64,000 nt of DNA from Nonomuraea coxensis DSM 45129 (GCF_019397265.1 NZ_CP068985.1:4320501-4384500), one strand, 5' to 3'; positions 42,337-52,433 are shown, counted from the stretch's first letter. Program-made: numbers and translations. Notes: generated by a model from the sequence alone, not told the origin.

Positions 42337-43221
42337 ATGTTCCATCGAGGAGAACACGCCGTACAGCGCCGCGCCGGGCTGACCGTCGACGGCTGGGGAT
42401 CGGCCGGCGTAGGCACGACCATCCCCCAGGTGGCCGCGGACTTCCTCGCCGGGCAGCGCCTGGTGGTCATCGCGGCCGCGGACGCGACGGGCGCCGCGTG
42501 GGCCGGCGCGCTCACCGGCCCGCCGGGATTCATCACCGTGCCCGACGACCGGACCATCATCGCCGACCGGCTGCCCGGCGCCGGTGATCCCCTCGCCGGC
42601 CTCTTCGCCACCGAGCAGCCGCTCGGGATGCTCGCGATCGAGCCCGCCACCCGGAAACGGATGCGGGTCAACGGCCACGCCCACGACGACGACGGCCGCC
42701 TCATGATCCACACCGAACAGGTGTACTCCAACTGCCCGAAGTACATCCAGACCCGCGCCTACGTCGACGACTCCCCCTCGACGAACAGGACGGCGATCGT
42801 CACCGGCGCGCTGACCGCCGACCACCAGCGGTGGATCGCCGCGGCCGACACGTTCTTCGTCGCCACCTACGTCGCCGGGCTGGGCGCCGACGCCTCACAC
42901 CGGGGCGGCAACCCCGGCTTCGTCACCGTGTCCGGCGACCGCCGGCTGACCTGGCCCGACTACGTCGGCAACGCGATGTACATGACGCTGGGCAACCTCG
43001 AACTCGAGCCGCGCTGCGGGCTGCTGTTCCTGGACTGGGAGAACGGCGACACCCTGCACCTGACCGGCCGCGCCCGCGCCGACTGGGACCCGGACCGGGC
43101 AGCCGCCGTCCCGGGCGCGCAGCGCCTGATCGACTTCGACGTCGAGCGGGTCGTCCACATCGCCGGCGACGTCCCGCACCGGTGGTCGTTCGGCAAGTAC
43201 TCCCGGTTCAACCCCGCCTGA
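42337..43221 (+). CDS. Pyridoxamine 5'-phosphate oxidase-family (split-barrel flavin) protein
   Basis: 294 aa. ATG 42337 has GAGAGGGG at 8 nt. FLAGQRLVVIAAADATGAAWAGALTGPPGF and EQVYSNCPKYIQTR match the PPOX/FMN-binding split barrels of the large actinobacterial type that often act with ferredoxin; a second barrel half is seen in DTFFVATYVAGLGADASHRGGNPGFV and GLLFLDWENGDTLHLTGRA. It probably reduces or oxidises a small molecule with electrons from the ferredoxin encoded next. Confidence 0.82.
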   Translation: MFHRGEHAVQRRAGLTVDGWGSAGVGTTIPQVAADFLAGQRLVVIAAADATGAAWAGALTGPPGFITVPDDRTIIADRLPGAGDPLAGLFATEQPLGMLAIEPATRKRMRVNGHAHDDDGRLMIHTEQVYSNCPKYIQTRAYVDDSPSTNRTAIVTGALTADHQRWIAAADTFFVATYVAGLGADASHRGGNPGFVTVSGDRRLTWPDYVGNAMYMTLGNLELEPRCGLLFLDWENGDTLHLTGRARADWDPDRAAAVPGAQRLIDFDVERVVHIAGDVPHRWSFGKYSRFNPA

Positions 43222-43246
43222 CCCTCTTCACGAACGAAAGGCAGCC

Positions 43247-43438
43247 ATGCGCGTCCGCGTCGACATGACCCTGTGCCAGACCCACGCCCAATGCGTTTTC
43301 GCCGCCCCGGAGGTGTTCGCCCTCGACGACGATGACGAGCTGGTGTACGACGCCACACCTGCCGACGCGTCGTGGCCCGCCGTCGAGCAGGCCGCTCGGG
43401 CGTGCCCCGTGCAGGCCATCTTCCTGGACGGGGACTGA
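43247..43438 (+). CDS. [3Fe-4S]-type ferredoxin
   Basis: 63 aa. MRVRVDMTLCQTHAQCVFAAPEVFALDDDDELVY and the C-terminal ARACPVQAI show the C-x2-H-x2-C ... C-P pattern of the small ferredoxins that serve P450 enzymes and other oxygenases. A His replaces the usual middle Cys, giving a 3Fe-4S or His-ligated cluster. GAAAGG precedes the ATG. No P450 is in the cluster, so the PPOX-type protein is the likely acceptor. Confidence 0.9.
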   Translation: MRVRVDMTLCQTHAQCVFAAPEVFALDDDDELVYDATPADASWPAVEQAARACPVQAIFLDGD

Positions 43439-43441
43439 CCC

Positions 43442-44606
<1,165 letters not shown>

Positions 44607-44626
<20 letters not shown>

Positions 44627-44927
44627 CCTGTCGAGTGATGGCGTCGAGCAGGCCGGGGAAGGTCTCGTCCATCTCGGCGCGGCGGAGCGTGTTCATGCGT
44701 GAGGTGCCGACATAGTGCTGCCGGATCAGGCCGGCCTCGCGCAGCACCTTGAAGTGGTGGGTGGCGGTGGACTTGCTGACGGCGATGTCGAAGGCGCCGC
44801 AGGCGACGTCCTCGCCCGCCGCGTCGAGCTGGGCGACGATGCTCCGGCGGACGGGGTCGACGAGCGCCTCCAGCACCCGTTGCAGGTCGAACTGCTCCTT
44901 CTCCGGGTGGGGTGGTGTGCGTTCCAT
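44607..44927 (-). CDS. ArsR-family (non-arsenic) HTH regulator
   Basis: 106 aa. RVLEALVDPVRRSIVAQLDAAG leads to FDIAVSKSTATHHFKVLREAGLI, the wHTH; TSRMNTLRRAEMDETFPGLLDAI at the end. The single Cys (VACGAF) is not a metal pair, so it probably senses redox or a small molecule. It is divergent from the quinone oxidoreductase gene, with a symmetric operator between. Confidence 0.88.
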
Positions 44928-44935
44928 GACCCCAT

Positions 44936-44972
44936 AGTACGATAACCATCAAAGTTCGATGAGTGTCGTACT
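44936..44972. promoter_or_regulatory. Operator between ArsR-type gene and quinone oxidoreductase gene
   Basis: AGTACGA (44936-44942) and TCGTACT (44966-44972), perfect 7-bp arms, with an inner ATC...GAT pair. It covers both divergent promoters. Confidence 0.65.
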
Positions 44973-44998
44973 TTCGTCTTCGGCAGGAGGGGATTCGT

Positions 44999-45997
44999 GT
45001 GGCCAGGACCGTGCTGTTCCACGAGCTCGGTGGACCCGAGGTGATGAGACTGGAGGACCAGGACCCGGGGGAGCCGGGACCGGGTGAGGCGCGCATCCGG
45101 GTGGAGGCGATCGGCGTCAACAGGGCCGAGGCCCTGTTCAGGAGCGGCCACTACATCGAGCCGGTCAAGCGGCTGCCCGCCAGGCTCGGCTCCGAGGCCG
45201 CCGGCACGATCGAGGCGCTCGGCCCGGGCGTGACCGGCTTCGAGCCGGGACAGCCGGTCAGCGTCGTGCCGAACTTCTCCCAGAACGACTACGGCGTCTA
45301 CGCCGAACGGGCCGTCGTGCCGGCCACCGCGCTGCTGCCCCGGCCCGAGCAGGTGGACGCCGTCTCCGGCGCCGCCGTCTGGATGCCCTACCTGACCGCC
45401 TACGGCGCGATGGTGGAGATCGGCCGCATGCGGGCGGGGGACGTGGCGGTGGTGAACGCGGCCTCCAGCAGCGTCGGCCTGGCCGCGATCCACACCGCCG
45501 ACCGCCTGGGCGCCGTCCCGGTGGCGGTCACCCGCACCCGCGCCAAGGCCCGGCAACTGACCGGCCAGGGCGCGGCGGAGGTCATCGTCTCCGACGAGGA
45601 GAACGTGACCGAACGCGTGCTGGAGCTGACCGGCGGCCAGGGCGCCCGATTCGTCTTCGACGCCGTCGCCGGTCCGGGCGTGGCCGAGCTGGCCCGGGCG
45701 GTGGCGGCCGACGGGACGCTGTTCCTGTGGGGTGCGCTCAGCGGGCAGCCGACCCCGTATCCCGGGTTCGACCTGGGCATGCCCGCTCTGAACATGCGTA
45801 CGTACACGATGCTGGAGATCGCCAGGGACCCGCTGCGGCTGCGCCGCGCCGCCGCGTTCGTCGCCTCGGGGCTGCGAGGCGGCGTGTTCCGGCCGGTGGT
45901 GGATCGCGTCTTCCCGCTGGAGGAGATCGTGCAGGCGCATCGGCACATGGAGTCCAACACCCAGTTCGGCAAGATCGTCGTCACGGTGGACCACTGA
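44999..45997 (+). CDS. Zinc-independent quinone oxidoreductase (MDR family)
   Basis: 332 aa. GTG 44999 has AGGAGG at 8 nt. TVLFHELGGPEVMRLED, VNRAEALFRSGHYIEP and LGSEAAGTIEALGPGVTGFEPG form the GroES-like head; VVNAASSSVGLAAIHTADRLGAVPVAVTRT is the NADPH site. Zinc ligands are absent, as in QOR/crotonyl-type members. Probably reduces quinones or enals, induced when the ArsR-type repressor releases. Confidence 0.9.
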   Translation: MARTVLFHELGGPEVMRLEDQDPGEPGPGEARIRVEAIGVNRAEALFRSGHYIEPVKRLPARLGSEAAGTIEALGPGVTGFEPGQPVSVVPNFSQNDYGVYAERAVVPATALLPRPEQVDAVSGAAVWMPYLTAYGAMVEIGRMRAGDVAVVNAASSSVGLAAIHTADRLGAVPVAVTRTRAKARQLTGQGAAEVIVSDEENVTERVLELTGGQGARFVFDAVAGPGVAELARAVAADGTLFLWGALSGQPTPYPGFDLGMPALNMRTYTMLEIARDPLRLRRAAAFVASGLRGGVFRPVVDRVFPLEEIVQAHRHMESNTQFGKIVVTVDH

Positions 45998-46008
45998 CGC
46001 CCTCCCCG

Positions 46009-46575
46009 TCAGTCGAGCGGCCACAGCTTGCGGCCTTTGGAGAGAACACCGCCGAGGACCGATCGGGCCTGGACGAGTGTGCCCTCGTCGATGTCGCCGA
46101 TCACGTTGTTGCGGGCGCCGATCTGGACGACGTTCCCGGCCGTCCCGATGAAGGTGGCGCCTTCCACCATCACCACCGTGCCGGACACGTGACCCACGAG
46201 GGTCCCGCCCTGGATGACGACGTCACCGTCCACATCGCCGGACCTGACCTCACCGGGACCGACGACCTCGACGTCTCCCGGCCCGGTGGGCGCGGCCGCG
46301 GCGGCGCCGGCCCGGTGCAGCCGCCACGCGGACCAGCCGGTGGCGACCAGGCCCAGCGCGCAGGCGACGGCGGCGGCGGCCGCGGGGACGGACTGGTCGC
46401 AGCGCCCCACGATCCACTCGTTCGCGGGCCCGGGCCGGCCGGGGTCCTGACGCTGCTCGTAGGTGATGGTGCCGCAGCCGGCCGCCGCAGGGGACGCGCC
46501 GAGCAGCAGGATCCACACCGCTCCCACGGCTGTGAGCAGGCATCGCGCCAGCAGCCGCTGCGTGCGCTCGTTCAT
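46009..46575 (-). CDS. Membrane protein with bactofilin-like beta-repeat tail
   Basis: 188 aa. Signal/first helix LLTAVGAVWILLLGASPAAA, an outer loop with two Cys, second helix AAAAAVACALGLVATGWSAW. The C-terminal part (about 100-185) has short Gly-rich beta units: GPGEVRSGDVDGDVVIQGGTLVGHVSGTVVMVEGATFIGTAGNVVQIGARNNVIGDI, suggesting a small beta-helix facing the cytoplasm. It overlaps the PrsW stop by 4 nt; third gene of the operon. Confidence 0.65.
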   Translation of the reverse strand: MNERTQRLLARCLLTAVGAVWILLLGASPAAAGCGTITYEQRQDPGRPGPANEWIVGRCDQSVPAAAAAVACALGLVATGWSAWRLHRAGAAAAAPTGPGDVEVVGPGEVRSGDVDGDVVIQGGTLVGHVSGTVVMVEGATFIGTAGNVVQIGARNNVIGDIDEGTLVQARSVLGGVLSKGRKLWPLD

Positions 46576-48053
46576 CGGCAGTCCTTCGGAGCGGCGAGTA
46601 CGGCCTTGATCGCTTGGACGCGCGCCCGCGACGACGCCTCGTCCGGCGCGTACGGGTCGGCCTCGCCCCGCAGGCTGTGCCAGCGTTCGGTGGCGAGGTC
46701 GAGCTGGGCCGCGTGCAGGCGTGCCAGGCGGCGGTAGGCGGTGAGGCCGCGGCGCGGGTTCTCCCCGGCGCGGAGAGCGTCGACCTTGAGCCGGAAGCGC
46801 CGGGCGGGGGAGAGAAGCACCGCCGCTTCCTGCTCGGTGATCGCGTCGCGAGACGCGGGCGGCAGGGTGGTCAGCGCCACTCGCAGGCCGCCCGCCTCGC
46901 TGCGCAGTCCGCGGCGCAGAAGGAGCACGTACAGGACCACCGAAGGGCCCTGGAACAGCAGCAACTGGGCGGGCGTCAGCACCAGGACGTCGAAGGTGTC
47001 ATCGGCGGTGAACCACTTGTGGGACTCCTTGGCGAGGTAGTCGAGCATGGCGTTGTTGCAGAAGTGCGCGCTCGCCGCCGCGCAGAGGCCGAGGGCGATC
47101 GTGGTGAGCTGCTGGGAACGGCTGCGTAGTTGCCGGGCGATGCCGAAGGCCGCGCCGGTGACGGCGGTGAACGCGGCGTGCGCGGCCATGAGCCCGGCCA
47201 CCTGCCGGGCCCAGAAGTGAAAGCCGGCGCTCGACCCGTCGAAGGCGGCCATGTACGTGACGCTCTCGGCGAAGTTGAAGCCGAGCCCGGTCGCGGCGCC
47301 GACGACGACGCCGGAGACGACGGAGTCGAAATGCCGCCGGTGGAGCAGGAAGAGGATCGCCACGCCCGCCCCCTTGCCGAGTTCCTCGAAGAACCCCGAG
47401 ACCATGGGCAGGCCGGTGTCCTTCAGGCGCGTCACGTCCAGGGTGTTCTCCGGGAGCGGGAAATGCAGGGTGGAGAAGGACTTCCACCACTCGTTCATGG
47501 TCAGGCCGAAGCCGGTGGCGATGACGGCCCCCCATCCCGCGGCGGTCAGCAGCAAGGGCACGGGCACCCGCCGGAAGCGCTGCAGGTGGTGCACGAGCCA
47601 CAAGGCGTACAGGGTCGTCGGCAGGCACAGGAGAAAGGCCAGCGCGTGGGCGCGCGGCCAGACGGCCACGTCGAGCAGGGACGGGATCTTCAGGGCCGGC
47701 AGCGCCAGCAACGTTGTCACGAGCGTCCTGCGGTACCGCCGCGCCACCCGCTCACGGCGGTCCGGCGGCACGTGCCGGGCCCTGGCGTGGCGCAGGTGTC
47801 CCCAGGCGACGGCCGACAGCACGGCCAGCAGTGCCCAGCCCGGCAGGTATTGCCAGTAGACGAGCGAGGTGAGGAGGTTCGTGAGCTTCGTCAGCTCGGG
47901 AATGCCGGCTTGCGCCACGTCGATCTGCGGGGGACGTACCTGGCTGAGCAGCATGGTGAGCGCGACCATCGCGTGCAGCGACACCAGGACGAGCAGCGCC
48001 AGGCGCTGCCGCCGGCAGGCCGGCAGAAGGTGAGTGTGCGTTTCCTCGGTCAT
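46572..48053 (-). CDS. PrsW-family intramembrane metalloprotease
   Basis: 493 aa with about nine helices. The catalytic motif GFFEELGKGAGVAILFLLHRR (EExxK region), VVVGAATGLGFNFAESVTYM (GFNFxE) and MAAHAAFTAVTGAAFGIA with conserved His match PrsW and its CAAX-protease relatives. PrsW cleaves membrane anti-sigma factors. The C-terminal 130 residues are a cytoplasmic helical domain. Middle gene of a three-gene unit with two other membrane proteins, which could be its substrates. Confidence 0.85.
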   Translation of the reverse strand: MTEETHTHLLPACRRQRLALLVLVSLHAMVALTMLLSQVRPPQIDVAQAGIPELTKLTNLLTSLVYWQYLPGWALLAVLSAVAWGHLRHARARHVPPDRRERVARRYRRTLVTTLLALPALKIPSLLDVAVWPRAHALAFLLCLPTTLYALWLVHHLQRFRRVPVPLLLTAAGWGAVIATGFGLTMNEWWKSFSTLHFPLPENTLDVTRLKDTGLPMVSGFFEELGKGAGVAILFLLHRRHFDSVVSGVVVGAATGLGFNFAESVTYMAAFDGSSAGFHFWARQVAGLMAAHAAFTAVTGAAFGIARQLRSRSQQLTTIALGLCAAASAHFCNNAMLDYLAKESHKWFTADDTFDVLVLTPAQLLLFQGPSVVLYVLLLRRGLRSEAGGLRVALTTLPPASRDAITEQEAAVLLSPARRFRLKVDALRAGENPRRGLTAYRRLARLHAAQLDLATERWHSLRGEADPYAPDEASSRARVQAIKAVLAAPKDCR

Positions 48054-48057
48054 GGGG

Positions 48058-48975
48058 TCACCTGCCGGGCGGCGCGGGCGGGGACGGCAGGCCCGGGAGG
48101 CCGGGCAGATCGTCCAGGGTGACGCGCCGGTCGATCGCGCAGCTCACGACGAGTCCGAGCGTGAGCATGCAGCCCACGGCGATCGACGTGAAGGTCCGGA
48201 AGAGGCGCAGGTGCGGCCGGGACTCGAAACCGGCGGGCTCGGGCGGCGGCTTGCGCGGGGCGGGGGGCTGCTCGCGGCGCGGACGGCGGGGGCCGGCCGT
48301 GCGCGGCTCGCGGCCGCGTCTGAATCTCTTCGGTCTGTTCGCGTACAGGAAGACGCCGACCCCTGCGAGGACGAGCGTGATCATGATGCTGCGGATCGCC
48401 CCCACCAGGCGCGTCAACGCCGGTTCTTCGTCCTCGACCGTGGCTGGTGGTTGCACGAAGAACTCGCCCGCCGGCGCGATGTCGCTCACGCGGCAAGAGC
48501 CCGCGCCGGGGATGGTGAGCGCGAGGTTCGTCGCGTGCAGCCGGTACGTGCCGGGAACCCCGTTCCATCGGCCGTCGTTCAGGGTGCCGGAACCGGTCAG
48601 GACGGCGCGGCCGCCCACCGCCGTCCCGGTGACGGGGATCGTCAGCTCAGCCGTCGCCGCGGCCGCGCGATTGTCGTAGTCCTCGAACTGTTCGCCCGGT
48701 CTAAGGGAGAACGTCACACTGCCGGAGATCTGGGTGGGCAGGTCCCGGATATTCGCGGTGACGTTACTTATGTCGAGCCGCGCCGGAAACCGTGCGGTTC
48801 CGGGTGCCTCGGCCGGAATCATCGGGGGTGTTACGAGTGTCAGTTGTCCTGTTCCTCCTGCCTCGCAGGTGACCGGGGCTGGTCCGGAGCGGGCGAAACC
48901 CGTGGTCGTGGCGCCGGGCGCCTGGAGGGTGGCGACGATTCCCAGAGCGCCGATCATCAAAGGGGCGTATCCCAT
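48058..48975 (-). CDS. Membrane-anchored extracytoplasmic hypothetical protein
   Basis: 305 aa from the ATG at 48975 (GGAAAG at 7 nt); ATGs at 48999 and 49023 lie in frame but without ribosome sites. First helix YAPLMIGALGIVATLQ, then an outer beta-rich domain (about 20-170; VTCEAGGTGQLTLVTPP, SGSVTFSLRPGEQFEDYDN), a helix IMITLVLAGVGVFLY, a basic/Pro cytoplasmic loop (GPRRPRREQPPAPRKPPPEP), and a last helix SIAVGCMLTLGLVVSCA. Family not recognised. First gene of the PrsW operon; its promoter region is truncated by an insertion sequence. Confidence 0.6.
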   Translation of the reverse strand: MGYAPLMIGALGIVATLQAPGATTTGFARSGPAPVTCEAGGTGQLTLVTPPMIPAEAPGTARFPARLDISNVTANIRDLPTQISGSVTFSLRPGEQFEDYDNRAAAATAELTIPVTGTAVGGRAVLTGSGTLNDGRWNGVPGTYRLHATNLALTIPGAGSCRVSDIAPAGEFFVQPPATVEDEEPALTRLVGAIRSIMITLVLAGVGVFLYANRPKRFRRGREPRTAGPRRPRREQPPAPRKPPPEPAGFESRPHLRLFRTFTSIAVGCMLTLGLVVSCAIDRRVTLDDLPGLPGLPSPPAPPGR

Positions 48976-49027
48976 AAGCACACTTTCCGGACCAGACATC
49001 AAACGGTGCGGCTGACAACGCATGCAA

Positions 49028-50547
49028 GGTATATCGGGTCATCGAACTTACGCGGGGATAGCTCGGTTTCGGCTTGAGCGGGTGGTTGCGCAGCGTGATC
49101 GGAGGCGTTGATTGCTCGTGTTGCGGAAGCCGTACGCGCAGCGCGCTTCGAGCTTGATCACGCGATTGGTCCCTTCGCTCTTGGCATTGGTGATGCCCGT
49201 GCGGATGAACGCCTCGATCTCGGCCCACCAGGCGGCGATGCTCTGGGCCAAGGTGACCAGTTCGGGCAGGTAGGCGTGGTCGGCGCACCAGGCGAAAAAG
49301 GCGTGCAGGCGGTGGGCGATCCGCGAGCGGGCCGGGTTGGTCCGGGCCAGCGCGAGCAGGTGACGCAGTTTCTCCTTGGCGTGCCAGCCTGCCAGCAGAT
49401 GCCTGCCGGCGGTGCCGATCCTGCCCACGTCGCGTTCCAGGACGGCACGCTGCTCGGCGGTCAACTCCTCGGCATTGGCGCGCAGCAGGCGGCGGTGGTC
49501 GTATTCGGGGTCGCCCTTGCGTCCACGGCGTCCGCGCATCTTCCAGGTCAGCCGCCGCCGCAGCTCAGCGAGCTTGGCGTTGGCCAGTTGCACCAGGTGG
49601 AAATGGTCCACCACGATGATCGCGTGTGGCAGCGCGGCGCGGATCGCCGAGCGAAACACCGCGCACATGTCGATCGCCACGTAGGAGACGGCGTTGCGCC
49701 ATGCGGCGGGCCGGGCGTTCAACCAGGCCGTGACCGACGTCGCCACGCGGCCTTCGACCTGGCCGAGCAGCCCTTGCTCCCCGCACAGATCGGTGAAGCC
49801 GACATGCCATCGGTCGGCGATCAGCCGGTACTTGCCGGTGGCCGCATCCTGTTCCCAGCGGGGAGCGCCCCGCCGGATCTCATCGATCCCGATTGCCGAG
49901 GTCGGCAGCGGCTCGGCGGGCAGCACCTCGGTGGCATAGGCGCGCATCTCGCGCATCGCCACCGGCCAGGACAGCCGATGGTCACGCCCGGCCTGGGAGA
50001 TGGTGCGCCCGCCGTCCACCACGCTGCGCCCGCAGGCCCGCCGCAACCTGGCGGTGGTCCGCATCCTCGCGCCGACCTGCGGAACCTGCTCGGTGAACGA
50101 TCCGCGCCGACAGCGTTCCTCCCGGCACACCCAGCGGCGTTTGTGCCACAGCAGGCTGATCGTCTCACCGCCGGCGCACAGGTCGCGGGGCGAGGTGAGC
50201 ACACGTTCCTTGACCCGGGTGGCGAACACCCCGCACGCCGGGCAGGCCCGTGCCGTCTCATCATCAGTGATCATGTGGACCACCCGATGGCCGTCATCGT
50301 CGCGTTCCACCCGCACCACCGCCACGCCTTCCAGGCCCAGCAGCAGTGTCGCATCCGAAGAAATCTCTATAGTGTTCTGCACGCCCGTGGTTTCTTGAAG
50401 ATCGACTGCCTAGACAACAGTCATGATCCACAAGAGCCGCGGGCATCTTGCATCCGGGGTGATCTTCAGCCTTAGCCGTCACTCAACGTGACCAGAGAGC
50501 GGACTCCTGCCGCCCCTCCCCGATCAAACTCGAAGACCCGGTATATC
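49028..50547. mobile_element. ISL3-family insertion sequence
   Basis: About 1.5 kb with a complete transposase. Imperfect terminal inverted repeats: left TATATCGGGTCATCGAACTT (49030-49049), right, reading inward on the minus strand, TATACCGGGTCTTCGAGTTT (50545-50526), 16 of 20 identical. Exact outer ends are uncertain by a few bases; no 8-bp target duplication is visible. The element sits about 50 nt upstream of the PrsW operon's first gene. Confidence 0.75.
49048..50382 (-). CDS. ISL3-family transposase
   Basis: 444 aa, full length. N-terminal zinc-ribbon with CPACGVFATRVKERV and CREERCRRGSF, then HTH (GRTISQAGRDHRLSW). DDE core: GIDEIRRG, VVDHFHLVQLANAKL and the C-terminal Glu in NAKSEGTNRVIKLEARCAYGFRN. 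No frameshift or internal stop, so probably active. The stop lies within the left terminal repeat. Confidence 0.95.
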   Translation of the reverse strand: MQNTIEISSDATLLLGLEGVAVVRVERDDDGHRVVHMITDDETARACPACGVFATRVKERVLTSPRDLCAGGETISLLWHKRRWVCREERCRRGSFTEQVPQVGARMRTTARLRRACGRSVVDGGRTISQAGRDHRLSWPVAMREMRAYATEVLPAEPLPTSAIGIDEIRRGAPRWEQDAATGKYRLIADRWHVGFTDLCGEQGLLGQVEGRVATSVTAWLNARPAAWRNAVSYVAIDMCAVFRSAIRAALPHAIIVVDHFHLVQLANAKLAELRRRLTWKMRGRRGRKGDPEYDHRRLLRANAEELTAEQRAVLERDVGRIGTAGRHLLAGWHAKEKLRHLLALARTNPARSRIAHRLHAFFAWCADHAYLPELVTLAQSIAAWWAEIEAFIRTGITNAKSEGTNRVIKLEARCAYGFRNTSNQRLRSRCATTRSSRNRAIPA

Positions 50548-50803
50548 GGCTCCCCGCGATATTCATCTCGATTATTGAGGCGGGCCGGTCCGGATGAAGA
50601 ATGAACGTCCGATTCATGGCATTAGTTCGATGCGTGCCGCGCGTCTGTCGCGTCGCCGCCTTCCACGAAGACGCGGCGATAAGCTTTCCGATCAGCGGGG
50701 CGTCCGCGGGAGATTTCTGCGGGTCCGTGTCGATCCGCGGGCCGCTCGTTCGACCTGTGGGTGCGAGGGCCGAGAGGCGGCCCCGCCGGACGAGGAGAAC
50801 GCG
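50548..50803. other. Leader region of the YCII/ECF42 operon
   Basis: No gene recognised. Contains the ECF42-type promoter at 50728-50754 and the right flank of the insertion sequence. Confidence 0.5.
50728..50754 (+). promoter_or_regulatory. ECF42-type promoter
   Basis: TGTCGA (50728-50733), 17-nt spacer, CGAC (50751-50754), 49 nt before the YCII ATG. From memory, ECF42 sigma factors recognise TGTCGA at -35 and CGA/TC at -10, so the sigma factor at 51219 probably drives its own operon. Confidence 0.7.
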
Positions 50804-51175
50804 ATGCCGAAATACCTGCTCATCATGCGGGGCACCGACGAGTCGAACGCCGCCATGATGGCCGACATCGACGAGATGATGGCCACGACCCGCCAGTTCA
50901 TCGAGGAGATGGTCAAGGCCGGCGTCCTCCTCGCGGCCGAAGGGCTGGACGATCCGAGCCAGGGCGTCGTGGTCGACTTCAGCGGCGAGGCCCCCGTGGT
51001 CACCGACGGGCCGTACGGCGAGACCAAGGAACTGTTCGGGGGCTTCTTCCTCCTCGACGTCGCCTCGAAGCAGGAGGCGGTCGAGTGGGCCAAGCGCGTC
51101 CCCGCGGCCCGCGGGGCCAAGATCGAGGTCCGGCGGGTGCCCGGGAGCGACGAGGTCCCGCAGGCCGACCGATGA
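50804..51175 (+). CDS. YCII/DGPF-domain protein
   Basis: 123 aa. PKYLLIMRGTDE, VKAGVLLAAEGLDDPS and VVTDGPYGETKELFGGFFLLD: the DGP(Y/F) motif defines the family. Standard genomic partner of ECF42 sigma factors; it is thought to take part in signalling or act on the stress substrate, its enzymatic role being unproven. GAGGAG at 6 nt. 43 nt before the sigma gene. Confidence 0.93.
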   Translation: MPKYLLIMRGTDESNAAMMADIDEMMATTRQFIEEMVKAGVLLAAEGLDDPSQGVVVDFSGEAPVVTDGPYGETKELFGGFFLLDVASKQEAVEWAKRVPAARGAKIEVRRVPGSDEVPQADR

Positions 51176-51218
51176 CCGTGAAGGACGGGGCCGGGCGCGA
51201 CAGCGACGGCCACCCCTG

Positions 51219-52433
51219 ATGAGCACGGCCGATGTCGAGGCCGTCTGGCGGATCGAGTCGGCGCGGATCGTCGCCGCGCTGACCCGGTTCACCGGCGATT
51301 TCGGGCTGGCCGAGGACGCGGCCCAGGAGGCGGTGGCCGAGGCGCTCACGTCGTGGCCGCTCGCCCCTCCGGCGAATCCGGCCGGCTGGCTCATGGCCAC
51401 GGCCCGGCGGCGGGCCATCGACGCGATCCGCCGCCGGGCCGCCCTCCAGGACCGGTACGCCCTGCTGGCGGCCGACGTGGCGGTTGACGAGGACATCGAT
51501 CCCGACAAGATCGATGACGACGTGCTGGCGCTGATGTTCGTCAGCTGCCACCCGGTGCTCTCCCCGGAGGCCCGGGTGGCGCTGACCCTGCGGGTGGTCG
51601 GCGGCCTGTCCAGCGGGGAGATCGCCCGCGCGTTCCTCGTACCCGTGCCGACCGTGCAGGCCCGCATCACCCGGGGCAAGAAGACGATCGCGGCGGCCGG
51701 GGTGCCGTTCGAGCTGCCGCCGGCCGCCGAGCGGCGGGAGCGGCTGGGCGACGTGCTCAGCGTGCTCTACGTGATCTTCACCGAGGGGTCGACGGCCACG
51801 TCGGGCGACCGGCTGCTGCGCCCCGACCTCGCGTACGAGGCGATCCGGCTCGCCCGTACGCTGGCCGCGCTGCAGCCGGACGAGCCGGAGGTGCACGGCC
51901 TGCTGGCGTTGTGCGAGCTGACGGCCGCGCGCTTCCCGGCCCGGACCGCCCCGGACGGTTCGCCGGTCCTGCTCGACGAACAGGACCGGCGGTTGTGGGA
52001 CTTCTTGGCGATCCGCCGCGGGCTGGCCGCGCTGGCCAAGGCGTCGGCCCGCGGCCTCGGCCCCTACGGCCTGCAGGCCGCGATCGCCGCCACCCACGCG
52101 GCGGCGCCGTCGGTCGAGGCGACCGACTGGGACCGGATCGTGGTGCTCTACGAAGCACTCGGCCGGGTCGCGCCCTCGCCGGTGGTCGAGCTCAACCGGG
52201 CCGTCGCCGTCGCCATGGCCTCGGGCCCCGCGCAGGCCCTGGCCATCGTGGACGAGCTGATCGCCTTGGACCGGCTCCCCGGTTCGCACCTGGTCCCGAC
52301 CGTACGCGGTGAGCTGCTGGCCCGGCTCGGACGGCGGCCGGAAGCGCGCGCCGAGCTGGAACTGGCGGCCCGGTTGTGCGCCAACCAGCGCGAACGCTCA
52401 GTGCTGTTGCGCAAGGCGGCCGCGCTGAGCTGA
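51219..52433 (+). CDS. ECF42-group RNA polymerase sigma factor
   Basis: 404 aa. Sigma region 2 (VWRIESARIVAALTRFTGDFGLAEDAAQEAVAEAL...NPAGWLMATARRRAIDAIRR), region 4 (SPEARVALTLRVVGGLSSGEIARAFLVPVPTVQARITRGKKTI), then a 200-residue C-terminal extension with TPR-like helices (ERLGDVLSVLYVIFTEGST, RTLAALQPDEPEVHGLLALCELTAAR, ELNRAVAVAMASGPAQAL). This extension replaces an anti-sigma factor and is the ECF42 hallmark. No anti-sigma gene nearby, in agreement. Confidence 0.95.
   Translation: MSTADVEAVWRIESARIVAALTRFTGDFGLAEDAAQEAVAEALTSWPLAPPANPAGWLMATARRRAIDAIRRRAALQDRYALLAADVAVDEDIDPDKIDDDVLALMFVSCHPVLSPEARVALTLRVVGGLSSGEIARAFLVPVPTVQARITRGKKTIAAAGVPFELPPAAERRERLGDVLSVLYVIFTEGSTATSGDRLLRPDLAYEAIRLARTLAALQPDEPEVHGLLALCELTAARFPARTAPDGSPVLLDEQDRRLWDFLAIRRGLAALAKASARGLGPYGLQAAIAATHAAAPSVEATDWDRIVVLYEALGRVAPSPVVELNRAVAVAMASGPAQALAIVDELIALDRLPGSHLVPTVRGELLARLGRRPEARAELELAARLCANQRERSVLLRKAAALS

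Noticed and set aside
49021..50460. ATGCAAG/CTTGCAT pair as IS terminal repeats
   Set aside because: Only 7 bp match; the repeat pair 49030-49049 / 50526-50545 with 16 of 20 matches is much better.
49020..50555. Target-site duplication of the ISL3 element
   Set aside because: The 8 bases flanking each end (gcatgcaa and ggctcccc) do not match; ends may be off by a few bases or the duplication has decayed.
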